A stretch of DNA of 64,000 bases, taken from Endomychus coccineus (lineage: Eukaryota > Arthropoda > Insecta > Coleoptera > Endomychidae). The position numbers and the translations under genes were made by a program. The notes beneath the pieces were generated by a model. It was not told the DNA's origin. It was given only the letters and a program-made list of their open reading frames with translations, and searched no databases. Below, in pieces: positions 11,776 to 24,573 of the stretch. The DNA lies in NCBI GenBank assembly GCA_958510875.1, contig OY294067.1, forward strand, positions 279,143,242 to 279,207,241, written 5' to 3'. Every line of letters begins with the position of its first letter. The stretch's first letter is position 1.

Positions 11776-13439
11776 ATCCACTTAACACTCAATTCTACTG
11801 AGTTAGAAGTAACAGCGAGGGGGAATAGAGCAAAGAAGTGAAAGCCAAACAATATTTGTCTTCAAGAATTTAATTTATACGAGAAATTGCTGGTTACATT
11901 GAAGTTATTTTGTTGCCTTACATTTGTTGTTTTTCAAAAGAGCCGTAAAAGTGTTACACATATTAATATTTTGAACCAACTAAAAATTGAGCACCAAACA
12001 AAAGGTGCTGCGTAAAATTTGGCCAGAGTGAATAATAAAATACTTGCATTCATATTTGTTTAAGTATAATTTATACTAGATGTTTTCCACATCAATGAAG
12101 AATATTAAAATACGATTATTCGACACATGAAGATACAAACGAAACATATATTGGTGGTTACCGCGCGTGTGGTAATATGTACCATTCGACGTGTGCTTAA
12201 AAACCGAGCTTTCTCGTTAACAGCTGTGCTTTTAATGGCGAGAGGTTTTATTCAGTAGATCCAATAACATAAAAATGCACGTACCGGAATGTTCTGGATT
12301 ACAAATTTCAACCACAAACTAATTTAAAAGAGATGAAACCCCACATTTTGCCCATGTTCTTGTTTAGAAAAAAAGTTATTGAATTATTTACGAATTCCCA
12401 GTTTCAATAATTCAAAATATTTCAAATGAATGTAAAATATGTATTTCGATCGGTCTTTTTGTATGTATAGAATAACTTCGAAGAAATTGCTTTCTTTTGT
12501 TCGATAGTGTTTGAATAATTATTTGTATACTATGGAGTAGAGGGTGGAAATGGCACCCCATTTCCTTAGGTATATGGTTTCTATGAATTAAATACCTTAT
12601 ATATCATTCTGTATTACATTCTTAAGACTGCAAAGATATTCTATGGACTTAATTTGACAGACAATACTGTCAAGTGGGGTAACTTCGGACGACATTTCAA
12701 GTTTTTCAAGGTTAAGAAAAGAATGAGATCTGAAAAAATTTGAAAAAAGTTATTTATATCCTTTTACCACTCCTTTATGTATATTTCACAGAGCAAAGTT
12801 CTTAAAATAATGACAAGTATTTTTTTATTTGAACAAATAGTGTCCAAATTTTCCCGCTCACGGATTGCACCTAAATTGCACGTAAATCGAAGTAAACTGG
12901 TATGTTAGTACACCATAAATTATAAAATAAAGTTAACAGCGTTTAAGCATATAATATATGTAAAAAAATATAAAAGACATATTGAAAACACGTTTATTCA
13001 CGATTATTAAGAAAACTATAAACTTAAAACTCTGTTTACATTGAGAAAAACAAAATAAAGTAAGGACTAGGTCTCTGATATCTCTCATATGAAGGGAAGC
13101 ATTATAAATAATAATCGCAGAATCAGCTTTCCCAAAAGAAGTTTTTCCTAGTTATTATACATTCAGTTTTGTTCAGTCAGCTTAAGGTTTCTTTGCCTAA
13201 TTGGCCACTATTTAGTGTAAGTACATCAAGAGATATAGAATTAAATTTTCTGAATTAGGAAGATAACCCAAATGATTTACCATAAGATTATAAAGATGAA
13301 TTGAAATATATAAGAGCCGGGATGCTTTCATTGAATGAGTACTGCCAAGAGTAATTGCCAATCATAGTAATACTCTAGCCTACAATCCTCACTTCTATCC
13401 TTTCAGTGGTTTATATTTACAAAAATATAAGATTCTGAC
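11776..13439. other. Unassigned sequence
   Basis: About 1.7 kb with no coding frame or repeat that I can support. Confidence 0.4.
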
Positions 13440-13512
13440 GGGACCAAAGTGGTGTAATTGGTAAATACCCTGAACTAGACATCCAGGAATCTGGGTTGAA
13501 TCCCGCCTATAG
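13440..13512 (+). tRNA. tRNA-like sequence (pseudo-tRNA or SINE head)
   Basis: The segment contains an A-box-like GTGGTGTAATTGGTAAATAC, an anticodon-arm-like CTGAA...TCCAG and a B-box-like GGGTTGAATCCCG at tRNA-like spacing. The acceptor stem does not close and the anticodon stem has a mismatch, so I read it as a tRNA-derived SINE head or dead tRNA. Confidence 0.4.
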
Positions 13513-13590
13513 TTGAATGTTTTACGGTTATTCATCTTCATAATACTATGTTAAATTATCCAAGTTATCTTCTTAATTCAGAAAATGTTG

Positions 13591-13694
<104 letters not shown>

Positions 13695-13699
13695 ATATT

Positions 13700-14801
13700 A
13701 AATACGATGAACGAAATGAATGATAGATGTTAAAAATTAGATCCTCTTCCTGAACTGACGTTGTAATCTTTTAATAAAAATAAAAGGTTTCCATCCAGAG
13801 ATTTCCTTAATTCCCTAGAGCCTCAAGTATAATACACTCTCAATCTGAAATGAAACACGCTGAATTTAACAGAGAACGGCACTTTATATTTTAATTTAAA
13901 TTCAAGAGAAAAATCTCCCTGATATGTCGAAACTGCCAAGTTTTATTTCTAGAGCTTGCATCATTTAGCGAAACTACATGGTATAATCATAGCTTTATGG
14001 GTATTCAGCATTATTCAATCCTCATCTTATATAATCCCCTTCAGAGATTGAAGAATAGAAGCTGTTCACTTTATCTCAAAGAGAGCAAAACTCTTCAAGT
14101 GATTTATTCGCTCAAACGGTAGGTATTTTTAAAGTGATATCATCGAAGTAGTGACGCCACATTTTTGTGTTTCTCGTCCTCGAGATAATCCTAAAATATA
14201 TAGGTAATGTACACTGAAGGTACCTCAATTAAGGTTACATCAAATCAATTATCTACCCTGTGGTATTTTGAAAATAAGGTTCACCTAGTCCTTTATGTCA
14301 AAGATTTTGGCGTGTAATAATACAAGAGTTGTGAAACGAATATGTTGTCAATTCAAATAAACTTTCAAGGTCATGACAAAGAGTATACTTCGATTTTCTG
14401 CGCCTTCAGCTGTTTTTTTTTCCAAATATTCGAGGGCTAAGGAAAGTGTAAGGTGGGTGGAAAGTCTGGAAGAGGCTGCCACTGCACATGTGGGTCATTC
14501 GCGCATTGCAGTTTTGCAGTTTATTTGTTAGTGTAATAGAAAATGATCTATTGATACACTCGCGACAACGACATAAAAGACGTAAGCCACAGAATATAGA
14601 TACGCTAACGCCAGAAATATAGCCATGAAATTTGCTACAAACAGTTTAGCTTTTCGACATCCACATTTGGAGCCACAGCATTTCTTGCAGTTTCAAAATA
14701 CTGTATTAAGGAGCAAGATCAGAATTGTAACTGACTCTAAGATATTATTTTGTAGCACCCAATTTTGCTATTTCCTAAACATACTTGTACTTGGTACTAT
14801 A
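13700..14801. other. Unassigned sequence
   Basis: Nothing recognisable in about 1.1 kb. Confidence 0.4.
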
Positions 14802-17311
14802 CAACGTGATTTACGTAGGCCGTGCATTAGAAGTTTTTCAACTTGCAGTTGGACTAGAAACTTGAAATTTGGTATGCTGTCATAATTGATCATGTGCGTT
14901 CTACCTCAAATGTTTTTAGTCCTACAATTATACAGGGTATGCCAAAAGTCGGTACCAACTTTCTTATTTTAAATGGAAACCTAATGTTTTTTTGTCATGG
15001 TTCGATTGGCCTTCTGATTATGATTTTAGACAACCTAAGTTATGTTTACTTATCTATCACAGTTTTTGAGATATGTCCATTTTTCTGAAAAAAATTACGG
15101 CTGTAGTAGTTTACGAAAACACGTGTAACCCGCAAACTGTTCAAAATTAGGAAACCAAATTTATGGAGCAGTTAGCTGGTAGTCCAGGCTAACACCTGAT
15201 GTTCCATCGACGGTCTCATTTTGTACCATATGGGCGCAGGCGATTTTTGAATGTCGCAATATAAAATTGTCAAAAACTCAATTTTTTCAAATGACACCTA
15301 CCATTTTTTTTCAACCATTCGAAAGAAAATTGAATTTTAGGATGAGTTATTTCAGCATTCCCTATACCCAAGTTCCACCTCTATCGAGTTATTCAATAAA
15401 AATCAAGAAATGCCTTATCCTGCCGAATGATTATGTGTGTATGCCATGGAAACAAAAGAAAATTGTAATAATTTAATCAAAAATATTGAACAATATTGAC
15501 AGAACTCTAGCGTAAATGTTCAATATGACCACCATTGTTGTTCAAACATTCTATTATTCTACTTTCAATAGATTGCGTAGCACGTCTGATTTCGTTGGGA
15601 TCGAGACTGTCAAAAGTCTGTATTATTCTAAGTCTCAACTCATCTATATTGTGAACTGGTGAAGAATAGACCAAATCTTTTACCCTACCCCAAATATAAA
15701 AATCTAAAGGGGTAAGATCTGGAGATCTTGCAGGCCAGAGAAAGGGTCCTCGATTTCCCTACCAACGGTGCTCGAACATGGATGTCAATGTGGTAAACAC
15801 AGTTCGTGTATTGTGCGGTGGTGCCCCATCCATCTGGTACCATGAACGTGCAGCTCTAGCCAGTGGCAAATTGTCAAGAAATGTTTCTATTACGTTTTGA
15901 AGAATTTCTACATATCTGTCACCATTCAGATTTTCATCGTACATAAAGTAGCGTACCTCTTGGTTCATTACCAAACAAAACACATTTATTCGAAATTGTA
16001 CTTGATTTTCAACTTCGAACTCCATATGTGGATTTTCAGAAGCCCAAAAATGTCGATTGCGCCTATTGTAAACTCCCTGCTGACAAAACTTTGCCTCATC
16101 AGTCCAAATTATCTTGTCTAAGAATCCGGCGTGCTCTTGTATTTTGAGTAATAAGTCCTCGCAAAAGTTTACTCTACGGGGAAAGTCACCTGGGTGTAAT
16201 TTTTGCAATCGTATAAATTTGAAAGGATGTAGCTTATGGCGGTGTAAAATGGTTTGTATTGCAGAGTATGAAAATCCCAATTCCAAAGACGCCGTTCGTA
16301 TTGAGGCTTGAGGATATGCTTGAAAATATCCGAGAATGGTAATTTGATTATCGTCATTGCCAGTTAGTGGTTTGACTCTCGTAACGGGTCTAGCCACCTT
16401 CCCAAAATGTATAAAATTAGTTTTCAATCGTGAGAACTTGCCCCGTGTCATCCTCGGTAAGTTTGGATATTTCAAATTAAACTCTCGGACAGTTCGCTGC
16501 ACAATTTTTTGACACATGCCGTGGATAACAAACAAGTCAAACACAACTTCGTTTGTATAATTTTCCATATTCCAATCAATTTTATTTAAGAATTAGCACG
16601 ACTCGTTTTTACTTTGACAGAATAGCACCTTCTTGTTTACAGTTGTTTTTTGTTTTCATGGCATACTTGAATAAACACAAAAGCATTCGGCAGGATAAGG
16701 CATTTCTTGATTTTTATTGAATAACTCGATAGAGGTGGAACTTGGGTATAGAGAATGCTGAAATAACTCATCCTAAAATTCAATTTTCTTTCGAATGGTT
16801 AAAAAAAAATGGTAGGTGCCATTTGAAAAAATTGAGTTTTTGACAATTTTATATTGCAATATTCAAAAATCGCCTGCGCCCATATGGTACAAAATGAGAC
16901 CGTCGATGGGACATCAGGTGTTAGCCTGGACTACCAGCTAACTGCTCCATAAATTTGGTTTCCTAATTTTGAACAGTTTGCGGGCTACACGTGTTTTCGT
17001 AAACTACTACAGCCGTAATTTTTTTCAGAAAAATGGACATATCTCAAAAACTGTGATAGATAAGTACACATAACTTAGGTTGTCTGAAGTCATAATCAGA
17101 AGGCCAATCGAACCATGACAAAAAAACATTAGGTTTCCATTCAAAATAAGAAAGTTGGTACCGACTTTTGGCATATCCTGTATAATTGTAGGACTAAAAA
17201 CATTTGAGGTAGAACGCACATGATCAATTATGACAGCATACCAAATTTCAAGTTTCTAGTCCAACTGCAAGTTGAAAAACTTCTAATGCACGGCCTACGT
17301 AAATCACGTTG
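14802..17311 (-). mobile_element. DD41D-type transposon with ~660-bp terminal inverted repeats
   Basis: The two arms, 14802-15461 and about 16640-17311, are inverted copies at high identity. The outermost shared bases are CAACGTGATTTACGTAGG, preceded by TA on the left. Between the arms lies a single transposase gene on the minus strand. The very long arms distinguish it from the 27-bp-ended DD41D elements at 4545 and 49319. Small open frames in each arm (14894-15088 and 17025-17219) are mirror images of each other and only reflect arm identity. Confidence 0.9.
15507..16568 (-). pseudogene. IS630/Tc1/mariner-like transposase, one stop
   Basis: About 353 codons with a single in-frame stop (TAG at 15759-15761). 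It begins MENYTNEVVFDLF with an N-terminal helix-turn-helix region and a second HTH around ASIRTASLELGFSYSAIQT. The catalytic triad is intact: WTDEAKF, WYQMDGAPPHN and RSPDLTPLDFYIWG, with 41 positions between the second and third Asp if the stop is counted. The C-terminus reads ECLNNNGGHIEHLR, like the NNGGHxE ends of related insect elements. With one nonsense change it is the least decayed transposase here apart from the Penelope ORF. It may be a natural stop or an assembly error. Confidence 0.9.
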
Positions 17312-17759
17312 CATATAAGTGCTGCTGAGCAGAGGTTGGAGAAGCGTAGACAACTGCACAGCTGTTTTGAGTTATGTCGATTGAATAAATAATTTGAAAC
17401 ATAGCAATTTATCGATTGACTATTGTTTTTTGCTTGCTATATATACTTGTAGAAGAAAACTTCACTCTCTCAAATATTATTGGTATTACTGTTTTGACTT
17501 CCGGAAGGATTCCGCTGTCATTGATGCCTCAAAGAGAATATCAGCTCAGCTGATGAAAACACTCTAGCACAACGACTACGCTGCTCTGAAGCTTTGATAT
17601 TTTCTCATGATTATTATAACCATCGAATACAATTATGATGTCTATATTTTTTCAATAAAGGTCGTCGTTCTCTAGATATTTGCGAAAAACTATTTTACGA
17701 GACCTTTGACCTCAGCCCGAGGCATTCAAATTGATGGGGAACTTTCATTGAGGGATATG
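17312..17759. other. Unassigned sequence
   Basis: Nothing recognisable. Confidence 0.4.
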
Positions 17760-18187
17760 CGAGGGCAAGGTATAAAGTTCCTGAAAAATCAAACAGATGG
17801 CCCACAATCGAAAATGTCATATGACATTTGTGATGTACCATCTTTAACCAGAACGCATTAAAATTTTCAGACTGATATATTTCTCAGTTTTGTTTTGATA
17901 TTTGAATTTCGCGTCTTGATTAAACATTATTTCTTGGGTGAAAAAAACATTACGCAATCAAAGCATCGTCGCTTGTTAAACATTATGGGGACTTTTCTCT
18001 ATCGATTGGAATGATTCACAAGTTGTTTACTGATTTTCATTGGGGTAGTATAACCACAAAGGAACGAACGTTCTGGTAGTCCAATTGAGGTTACAACGTC
18101 AGAAATAGTAGATAAAATCAATAGTATGATATTGGACGATCGGCAAGTTGAAGTGCACGAGATTGCTGAGGCTATAGGCATCTCAAC

Positions 18188-20101
18188 CAGTGGCGGCTCG
18201 TGAACTTTTTGAGAGAGGAGGCTGGACATAAAACGTTTTTGTAAAAACATACTATATTCAGTCAATTAATTTAACCTTCGCGCAGCGACCGTACCAGCTA
18301 CTTCAGTGACAAAATTAATTGTTACCCAGCAAGAACCAACGTGGAGGTATAGAGTTTCTCATGCCCACAAATTTTTTTCGTTAGTTTTTTGTTTTTTATT
18401 TTTTTTTTGGATTTTTTTTTTTTTTTTTTTTTTTTTGGAATTTTTCATATTTTGTTTTTTTTTATTAATTTTATCAACTTATTTATTTATTAACGAAATT
18501 CTACGGTCTTTCATTTGCGAAAAATGATCAATAATATTATCCTAAAATGTATCATTATGTTTTAAGTGTTTTACTAAATCTTTTTCAATAGATATTAAAC
18601 TAACATTGTATAAACGATTTTGGCCCATTGTATTTCGCATGTATGTTTTAATTCGTTTGACAGTAGAAAATGTTCTCTCCACCGATGCCGACGTGACAGG
18701 AATGGTGACTGTCAAACAAAGTAGTTTATAAAACTGAGGTAAGACTTATTGCAAATCATTATCTATCATACATTTTATCATATCGGCGTGACTGTCGTAC
18801 TGGCCTAAAATATCTTTATCCCAGTATACAACGCATAATTCATTGTGCAGCGCTATTTTATCAAAAAAATTATATTTTAGAACTAAGTTATCTGAAAGTG
18901 TATTGAGAAACTCTTTTGAAAAAGATTCGAAAAATCTTCTATTCGTCAAATCGAAAAACTTCAATTCATGTAAATCGGAAAATCGAATCTCAATATTTGA
19001 CCTAAAATTTCATAAAAAAGTTGTTTATAATGTAGTTTCTTGTCTACCAAATTACATGTTTTCCTCCTTTTCACGGGAGAAGCCTCATCAGTTGAATAAT
19101 TTCCAAATAAAATATTAAAATGAAATTCTGTATAACGGAAACTTGAAATTTTATCAATGAGATGTTTTAAACGATCTCTTGAGTGAATTACATTAGTGAA
19201 TTTATGTTGTAAAATTTGAAAAATAAGATCAGTTTGTTCACATATTAATTTAAAAGTATCAAGAAAAAACAAAAATTCTTCATTTTCTAAATAAGATTTT
19301 AAACCAACAGCAGCATTTAATGGAACCTGATCTGTTGAAAAGTCATCACTGTTTAATATAAAATCAAATGTTTCAATTAATTGGTCTTCATTTTTATGGA
19401 TGGTAAACTAAACATTGCACGTGATGTAAAATTCCATCGAGTTCGAGCATTACAGGGAATTCTGTTTCCTACTATGTTAAAACTTACGTTCGTTTGTTTG
19501 AAGACCGTTTAAATGTCCCGCCATTACAGATGCCGTCGTAAGTCTGATTTATTCGAAAGTCGAATCGTTGAAATGTTTCCATTAAAAAATTGAATAAATT
19601 GACCGCTGTTCTTCCCGAACTAACATCGTAGAACCCTAAAAATCTTTCCACTAGTTGTCCATTTTTACAATTAATAATTTACCGAACAGACGAATTCTAA
19701 TCTAACCTTATTTCGCGTGGTGTCTCTCAACCATTATACCCGCATAAAACAAAACAAGCACCGACGCAACACGCATGTGTCGTATTCTGTACCACACCGA
19801 CTGTACTGAACTTAAAGGCGGGCGGCAGGCAAGCCTCCAGAGGTTGTTTCACGCTATTTGGCGATTAACTGGTCGGAAAAACGGCAACTGTGTTGAACAA
19901 CACATGCTCAGCGTTTGAGATATATAGAGAGTCTAGCCTCAGGGCACTGTTGCCAGATTAAAAATAACTACTGAGAACGGGGAATTAATTGTAAAATTAA
20001 AAAAATTATTAGAGAAACAGGAAATAAAATGAAGAATGATCAACAAGATAAATTTATGAGGAGGCTGAGCCTCCTTAGCCTCCTCCGAGGAGCCGCCACT
20101 G
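18188..20101 (-). mobile_element. hAT element, deleted copy, 8-bp TSD
   Basis: The ends are CAGTGGCGGCTC and its reverse complement, flanked by a perfect 8-bp duplication ATCTCAAC (18180-18187 and 20102-20109). Length is 1914 bp. It is in the opposite orientation to, and of the same family as, the 2531-bp element at 46090-48620; compared with that copy it lacks the stretch coding for the N-terminal zinc finger. A long poly-T tract lies at about 18400-18440. Confidence 0.95.
18553..19535 (-). pseudogene. hAT transposase remnant
   Basis: Minus-strand fragments match the coding of the 46090 element: the region before the dimerisation domain (18961-19272, FKLICEQTDLIFQILQ and RDRLKHLIDKI), the segment 18746-18964 (KFFDLTNRRFFESFSKEF), and the dimerisation domain at about 18600-18720 with SASVERTF. 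Broken by stops and frameshifts and lacking the N-terminus. Confidence 0.8.
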
Positions 20102-20893
20102 ATCTCAACCGAATGGGTACGGAAGATGTTGCATACATTTTTGAATATAAGAAAGCTATCTGCCGATGGGTGCCGCATTAGCTCTCTATTGACAACAAGC
20201 GCGACCGTGTGAAAACTTCAATGGAGTGTTTGGCGATGTTCAATCGCGATAAGGACTTTTTGCACAGTTTCGTAACCATGCACGAAACGTGGATCCATCA
20301 CAAGACACCTGATATCAAAGAAAAGTCGAAACAGTGGAATTGTCCTGGCGATTCGAAGCCGAAAAAGGCCAAAGTGGGCTTATCGGCCAACAAAGTCATG
20401 GCGACAGTTTTTTGAGATGCACACGGTATCATCCATATCGATTACCTAGAAAAGGGCAAAACGATCTTCGGCATATGCAAAGCTATTAGGTTCGATTCGA
20501 CGCCGATTTGAAGTAAAAGCGACCGCTTTTGTAAAGAAAAAAATGCTCTTTCACCAGGACAACGCACCGGCGCACAGGTTCGTTGTCACAATCACAAGAT
20601 TGCATGAATTGCGCTACAAATTGATTCGCCATCCACCATATTCTCCAGATTTGGCCAATTGCGATTTTTATCTATTTCCAAACTTGAAGTAATTTGGCTC
20701 CAACGAGGAGGTCATCGCTGAAACAAACGCCCATTTTGAAGGATTGCCGAAATCGTATTATTTGGAAGGGATCGAAAATTTAGGAAAACTTTGTCTATCG
20801 GGCTACAAGGAGATTATGCTGAGAAATAAAATAAATTTGACCAAATAAATCATTTCTTTTCATTTTTCAGGGATTTTTCGCCTTGCCCTCGTA

Positions 20894-21780
20894 ATACTAA
20901 GGTGCATGCAAAAATGAAGCATATTTTCCATGGAACAGTCTATTTTTCCTGGACTATTAGCAATTTCGAGGTTGTTTCTTTTAGTTCCACTTACGTTGTT
21001 AAAGAGTTGAAGGATAATAGATATTTAAGTCTCGTTCAACGGAGTGTTACGGAATACTACAAAAAGATCACATTCTGCTAGTAGATTTATGCTATTCCAC
21101 ACGGTAATTACTAATTCGCATTCCATTATAACACTTAGCATGTGACTTCAAAATAAATGACATTTTATCTTATACTATTTAACGCGATTTGTCCTGACGG
21201 TTAATTTATATCATGCAGAAGACATTTAATTCTTGCTGGTAGTAATTTTACATTTCCTCACTTGAAAGGTGCAATTATGTAGCTTATTTTATAGCGATTC
21301 AATTGTACGTACCACATTGAATAAGTATCAGCCTTGCACGAATGTTTTACACGAAACATCGTGAGTACGTCGTAAAGTGTTAACGTATATTTGAATGTGT
21401 TACAATTTCACGGGAAATTGTTAATATTTTCGTAATAAGCGCCTAGTATGTTCTTAAAAAATGCATCTTCAGATCAGATTACTTGAGAGTTTATTGGACT
21501 TGTTAGTAAGTGTTTCTATATATCCCGTTTAACCATGAAGTAAAGTGTATGTCGGCTACCTCATAATCACGTGGAAACTGTTCGTGCTGTTTCATCTGAA
21601 GTTTCTAAAACCAATCAAGCTGCACAGCCCCGGATCTAGGATATTTTCAAGGCGAGACAAAAACTTTAAATTGTCGCCCTCCCCCATCTTCCTAATATGC
21701 TTTTTCAATTAACACGAGAAAACATAAGTAGTATACAGTGTGTCTCACAACAAACTGCATCGATCGATATCTCATAAAGT
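20894..21780. other. Unassigned sequence
   Basis: No element can be delimited. A CAG-like hAT end with CCGGATCTAGG lies near 21625 but has no partner. Confidence 0.35.
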
Positions 21781-21817
21781 ATATAAAGAATTTTTTTGAA
21801 AATTTTGCAGGTGACCA

Positions 21818-22190
21818 ATGTCAATGATACTATTTTCAAGATTAGCCACTTCTGGTTATGAAATCGATGACAAATTCGTTATTTCAAATGGAAAACCCTA
21901 TAATTTACTGCATTCTTGGATTCAATCTGTCAATAAAATCGAAAGTAAACGACGCAGAGGTGGCGCAATTTCAAGACCAAAAAGAAAACAGTTGCGGACT
22001 AAAGTCGTTGCAAATATAGATGATTTTGACCAGAGTCCGAAATTCGGAATGTTATTTATGAATATACAGAAACAAGGAACATATTATAACTTAACGACAC
22101 ACTAAAAGAAAAACTTTTGGATCGTGAAATATTTACTGGTGGCAAAACATCGATTTGGAAAGTTTTGAAAACCATGGGTTTGAAATAAGT
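21818..22190 (+). pseudogene. IS630-like transposase, N-terminal fragment
   Basis: The segment reads VVANIDDFDQS, then after a frameshift TLKEKLLDREIFTGGKTSIWKVLKTMGLK. Together these match the DNA-binding (HTH) half of a DDE_3-type transposase family common in insect genomes, where a (D)DFDxxxIR motif precedes GGxxSLxKxLKxMGF. The catalytic half is not adjacent but a fragment of it lies at 28726-29250. Confidence 0.6.
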
Positions 22191-22216
22191 AAGGGAAAAA
22201 GCTATCAGACCTTCTT

Positions 22217-22439
22217 GTGCATTTATTAATACAAGAGCCAATAACACAAGTTCATTTTTTCGAAGTTTCTTCAAAAATTAATGAATTTCATAATTTGCCT
22301 TCTAAATTTCCAATAAAACCTGTAACCACACGAAGGAATATTCTAACTCGGTTCAAAGAACATGTTGCACATATAGAGAAAAATAATAGCGGAAAATCAA
22401 CAACATATTTTAAATACAGGTCATCCATTTCTCAAGACA
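22217..22439 (+). other. Open frame of unknown nature
   Basis: Reads FEVSSKINEFHNLPSKFPIK and ILTRFKEHVAHIEKNN before running into mariner sequence. The RFKEHxxxIEK piece resembles a GIY-YIG or similar retroelement tail but I cannot confirm it. Confidence 0.3.
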
Positions 22440-23475
22440 TGCATCACTTGTCAATGGGTGCCGCAACTTCGAAGTATTGTTTGGCGATGTTTAAGCGCGA
22501 TAAGAAGGACTTTTTGCGTCATTTCGTAACCTCACAAAACACCAGAGACCAAAGAACAGTCGAAACAGTGGACTTGTTCTGGCGAATTGAAGCCAAAAAA
22601 GGTTAAAGTGGATTTATCGGCCAACAATGTTATACAGTTTTTTGGGAATGGTATCGTCCATATCGATTACCTTGAAAAGCGGTCGCATTTGGCTGAGATA
22701 AAGTGCTCTTCCACCAGGACAATGCACCGGCGCACAGGTCCGCAGTCACAATGGCTAAATTGCATGAATTAAGCTACGAATTGGTTCGTCATCCACCAGA
22801 TTCTACAGATTTGCCCACTGCAATTATTGCCTATTTCCAAACTTGGAGAAATAGCTCGGCGGAAAGAGATTTGGCTTCAACGAAAAACGAAAAAGGAGTT
22901 CCTGCAGATAGGATTAAAATCAGAAGATAGAGATATTTTACGGCTTTTTTGGTGGGCACATTATTAATGAGAGTTGTGTTTCGAGTAAAATCTAGTCCCT
23001 TCCTTTCGTCACCAACAATTGCTCATCATTTAGATAGCGCTCCAACATATTTGAAAAAAGTTGCAGAAAAACTCAAAAACTCATTTTATGTCGACAATTG
23101 TATTGTAGTGTGAAGAATGAAACGGAATTTATAGAGTATTGTAAATCATTTATATCAACAGCAAAATTCAAACAATGAGGATGGGTTCATAATACTGGGA
23201 AATCCGAAGCACCATCAATATCAGTTGATTCGATCGAAAATATTGCAGGACTATTAGGATAACTTTGGCATTGCAAAGAAGACAACACTTTGTGATGGTA
23301 GGTCGCCTATTTTGAAGGATTGCCTAAATCTTATAATATGGAAAGGATCGAAACATTAAAAAAACGTTGGACGAAGTGTATCTGGCTAAAAAGGAGATTA
23401 TTTTGAGAAATGAAATAAGTTTTGACCAAATAAATCATTTCTTGTTTAATTTTTCAGGGACTTTTCACTTTGCAT
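22440..23475 (+). mobile_element. mariner copy C fragment, split by Bel/Pao
   Basis: Third copy of the mariner family, lacking its 5' part. It starts in the region reading YCLAMFKRDKKDFLRHFV, shows FHQDNAPAHR and RHPPDSTDLPTAI near 22790 (decayed third catalytic site), stops near 22884 and resumes near 23307 with the segment encoding FEGLP, running to the 3' inverted repeat. Numerous frame breaks. Confidence 0.8.
22885..23306 (+). pseudogene. Bel/Pao LTR-retrotransposon RT fragment
   Basis: Inserted between the two parts of mariner copy C. The frame reads SSPFLSSPTIAHHLDSAP, then KNSFYVDNCIVV, where the catalytic YVDD box is YVDN, then FIEYCKSFISTAKF and SIENIAGLLG, with several stops. This order of blocks is typical of Bel/Pao reverse transcriptase. 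No LTRs, protease or integrase are present. Old, partial and not functional. Confidence 0.75.
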
Positions 23476-23479
23476 GGTC

Positions 23480-23959
23480 ACACACAGTTCACGGAAATTT
23501 AGAAATGATTTCATATTGTTCCAATAAGCTTAATTTAAATTAAACATTGTTAGGAAAATTTCAAACAGATTCATTAGAAGGTAGGAGGTTTTAAAAATAA
23601 ATAAAACTTATGTTTTACTGTTGGTCGTATTGCAGAATTGTGCTGTAACGGATGACCAGCTGCTGCATAGCCTCTGGCTTGGGATGTCACGATCGAGCGC
23701 GCAGGCCTTGTATATATATAAAGGGGATTGGTACTGCACAAGGATCTCGTAAAATAGCGTTTGATTGTTTACAAAAACTCAACCCCCAATAGAAACTTTA
23801 TCACATATCGATGATACCACCATGAGTTTATTATTGTATCTTGGTATTCCAATTGAAATATAAATGTCAATAATTGAGCGATTACTTTTGAGAAATTAAT
23901 CTAATCCACGAAGGTGTATATATCTCTCTAGTTCGATCTTTCATCTGTCTTATTATCAA
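23480..23959. other. Unassigned sequence
   Basis: Nothing recognisable. Confidence 0.4.
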
Positions 23960-24085
23960 ATAATTTCTCCCATTACAACATTCAAAAAGCCATAAAGAAA
24001 TACACTTCGCCTAAATTTCCTTAAAATACATAATATTTCTACTCGGTTTTCCACATTTCTATCTATAGTTTTACTATCTCAGTTT

Positions 24086-24418
24086 TACAAATCTATCAAA
24101 GATCCCCTTCCTCCTCTTCACTTAGAAGGTGTTTATAGCATTCCCTGTTCTTGCGGTGAGGTTTACATTGGTGAAACAGGTCGTACAGTAGCTACTTATG
24201 TGAAAGAACATGAGTGCTGATCAAGGCTTCGTGACACTAGTAGATCTGCACTTAAGGACCACAAGTTTGACACTAATCATTAAATCCTTTTCGAAAATAC
24301 TAAAATCCCAGCCCGAGCCCCAAACTTCTATCAGCGAAAAATCCTTGAAGCTATAGAAATACTAAAACATCCAAATAATCTAAACTGTGACTCAGGATAT
24401 TACCTTCCCAACATTTGA
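24086..24418 (+). pseudogene. GIY-YIG endonuclease fragment of Penelope-like element
   Basis: Reads LEGVYSIPCSCGEVYIGETGRT (GVY...YIG core, with a Cys-x-Cys before it) then VKEHE, LKDHKFD, NFYQRKILEAIEILKHPNN. This is the endonuclease C-terminal domain of Penelope-like proteins, which nicks target DNA. Stops after VKEHE and after TNH break it, and no RT is attached. Confidence 0.85.
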
Positions 24419-24573
24419 AAGTTCATCCTCGAAAATTCCACAACGGCAGGGTCAGGTGCCAGAACGGATTCAATCACCGGAATAAAGGCAACTGTGTAGC
24501 GTTAAGGATTTTTTCCTACAATAAATACGGCTACAGAAACCAGTTTAATCAGTTCCAGTTCAAGTCTCAAGCC

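Larger units (their letters stand above)
17950..20840 (+). pseudogene. mariner transposase pseudogene (copy B)
   Basis: The N-terminal part (VYKIN-like and EIAEA region near 18160) is separated by the hAT from the catalytic part, which resumes at 20110. Catalytic motifs: MHETWIHH near 20280 where the first Asp of DETWIHH has become His, FHQDNAPAHR near 20550 intact, and SPDLANCDFYLF near 20645 with the third Asp retained. A stop follows KVMATVF near 20413. Inactive. Confidence 0.85.
17760..20891 (+). mobile_element. mariner copy B, split by a hAT
   Basis: Same family as copy A. The left end CGAGGGCAAGG at 17760 and the right end GCCCTCG at 20885-20891 are inverted, with TA on the right flank. 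A hAT element (18188-20101) sits inside the transposase gene. Confidence 0.88.

Noticed and set aside
14894..15088. 64-aa open frame repeated almost identically at 17025-17219
   Set aside because: The two frames are mirror images in the arms of the long inverted repeat; there is no reason to think they are genes.
18306..18527. Phe-rich 73-codon open frame
   Set aside because: Reads through a poly-T tract in the hAT end.
21620..21700. Possible hAT end with CCGGATCTAGG
   Set aside because: No partner end and no target duplication could be found.
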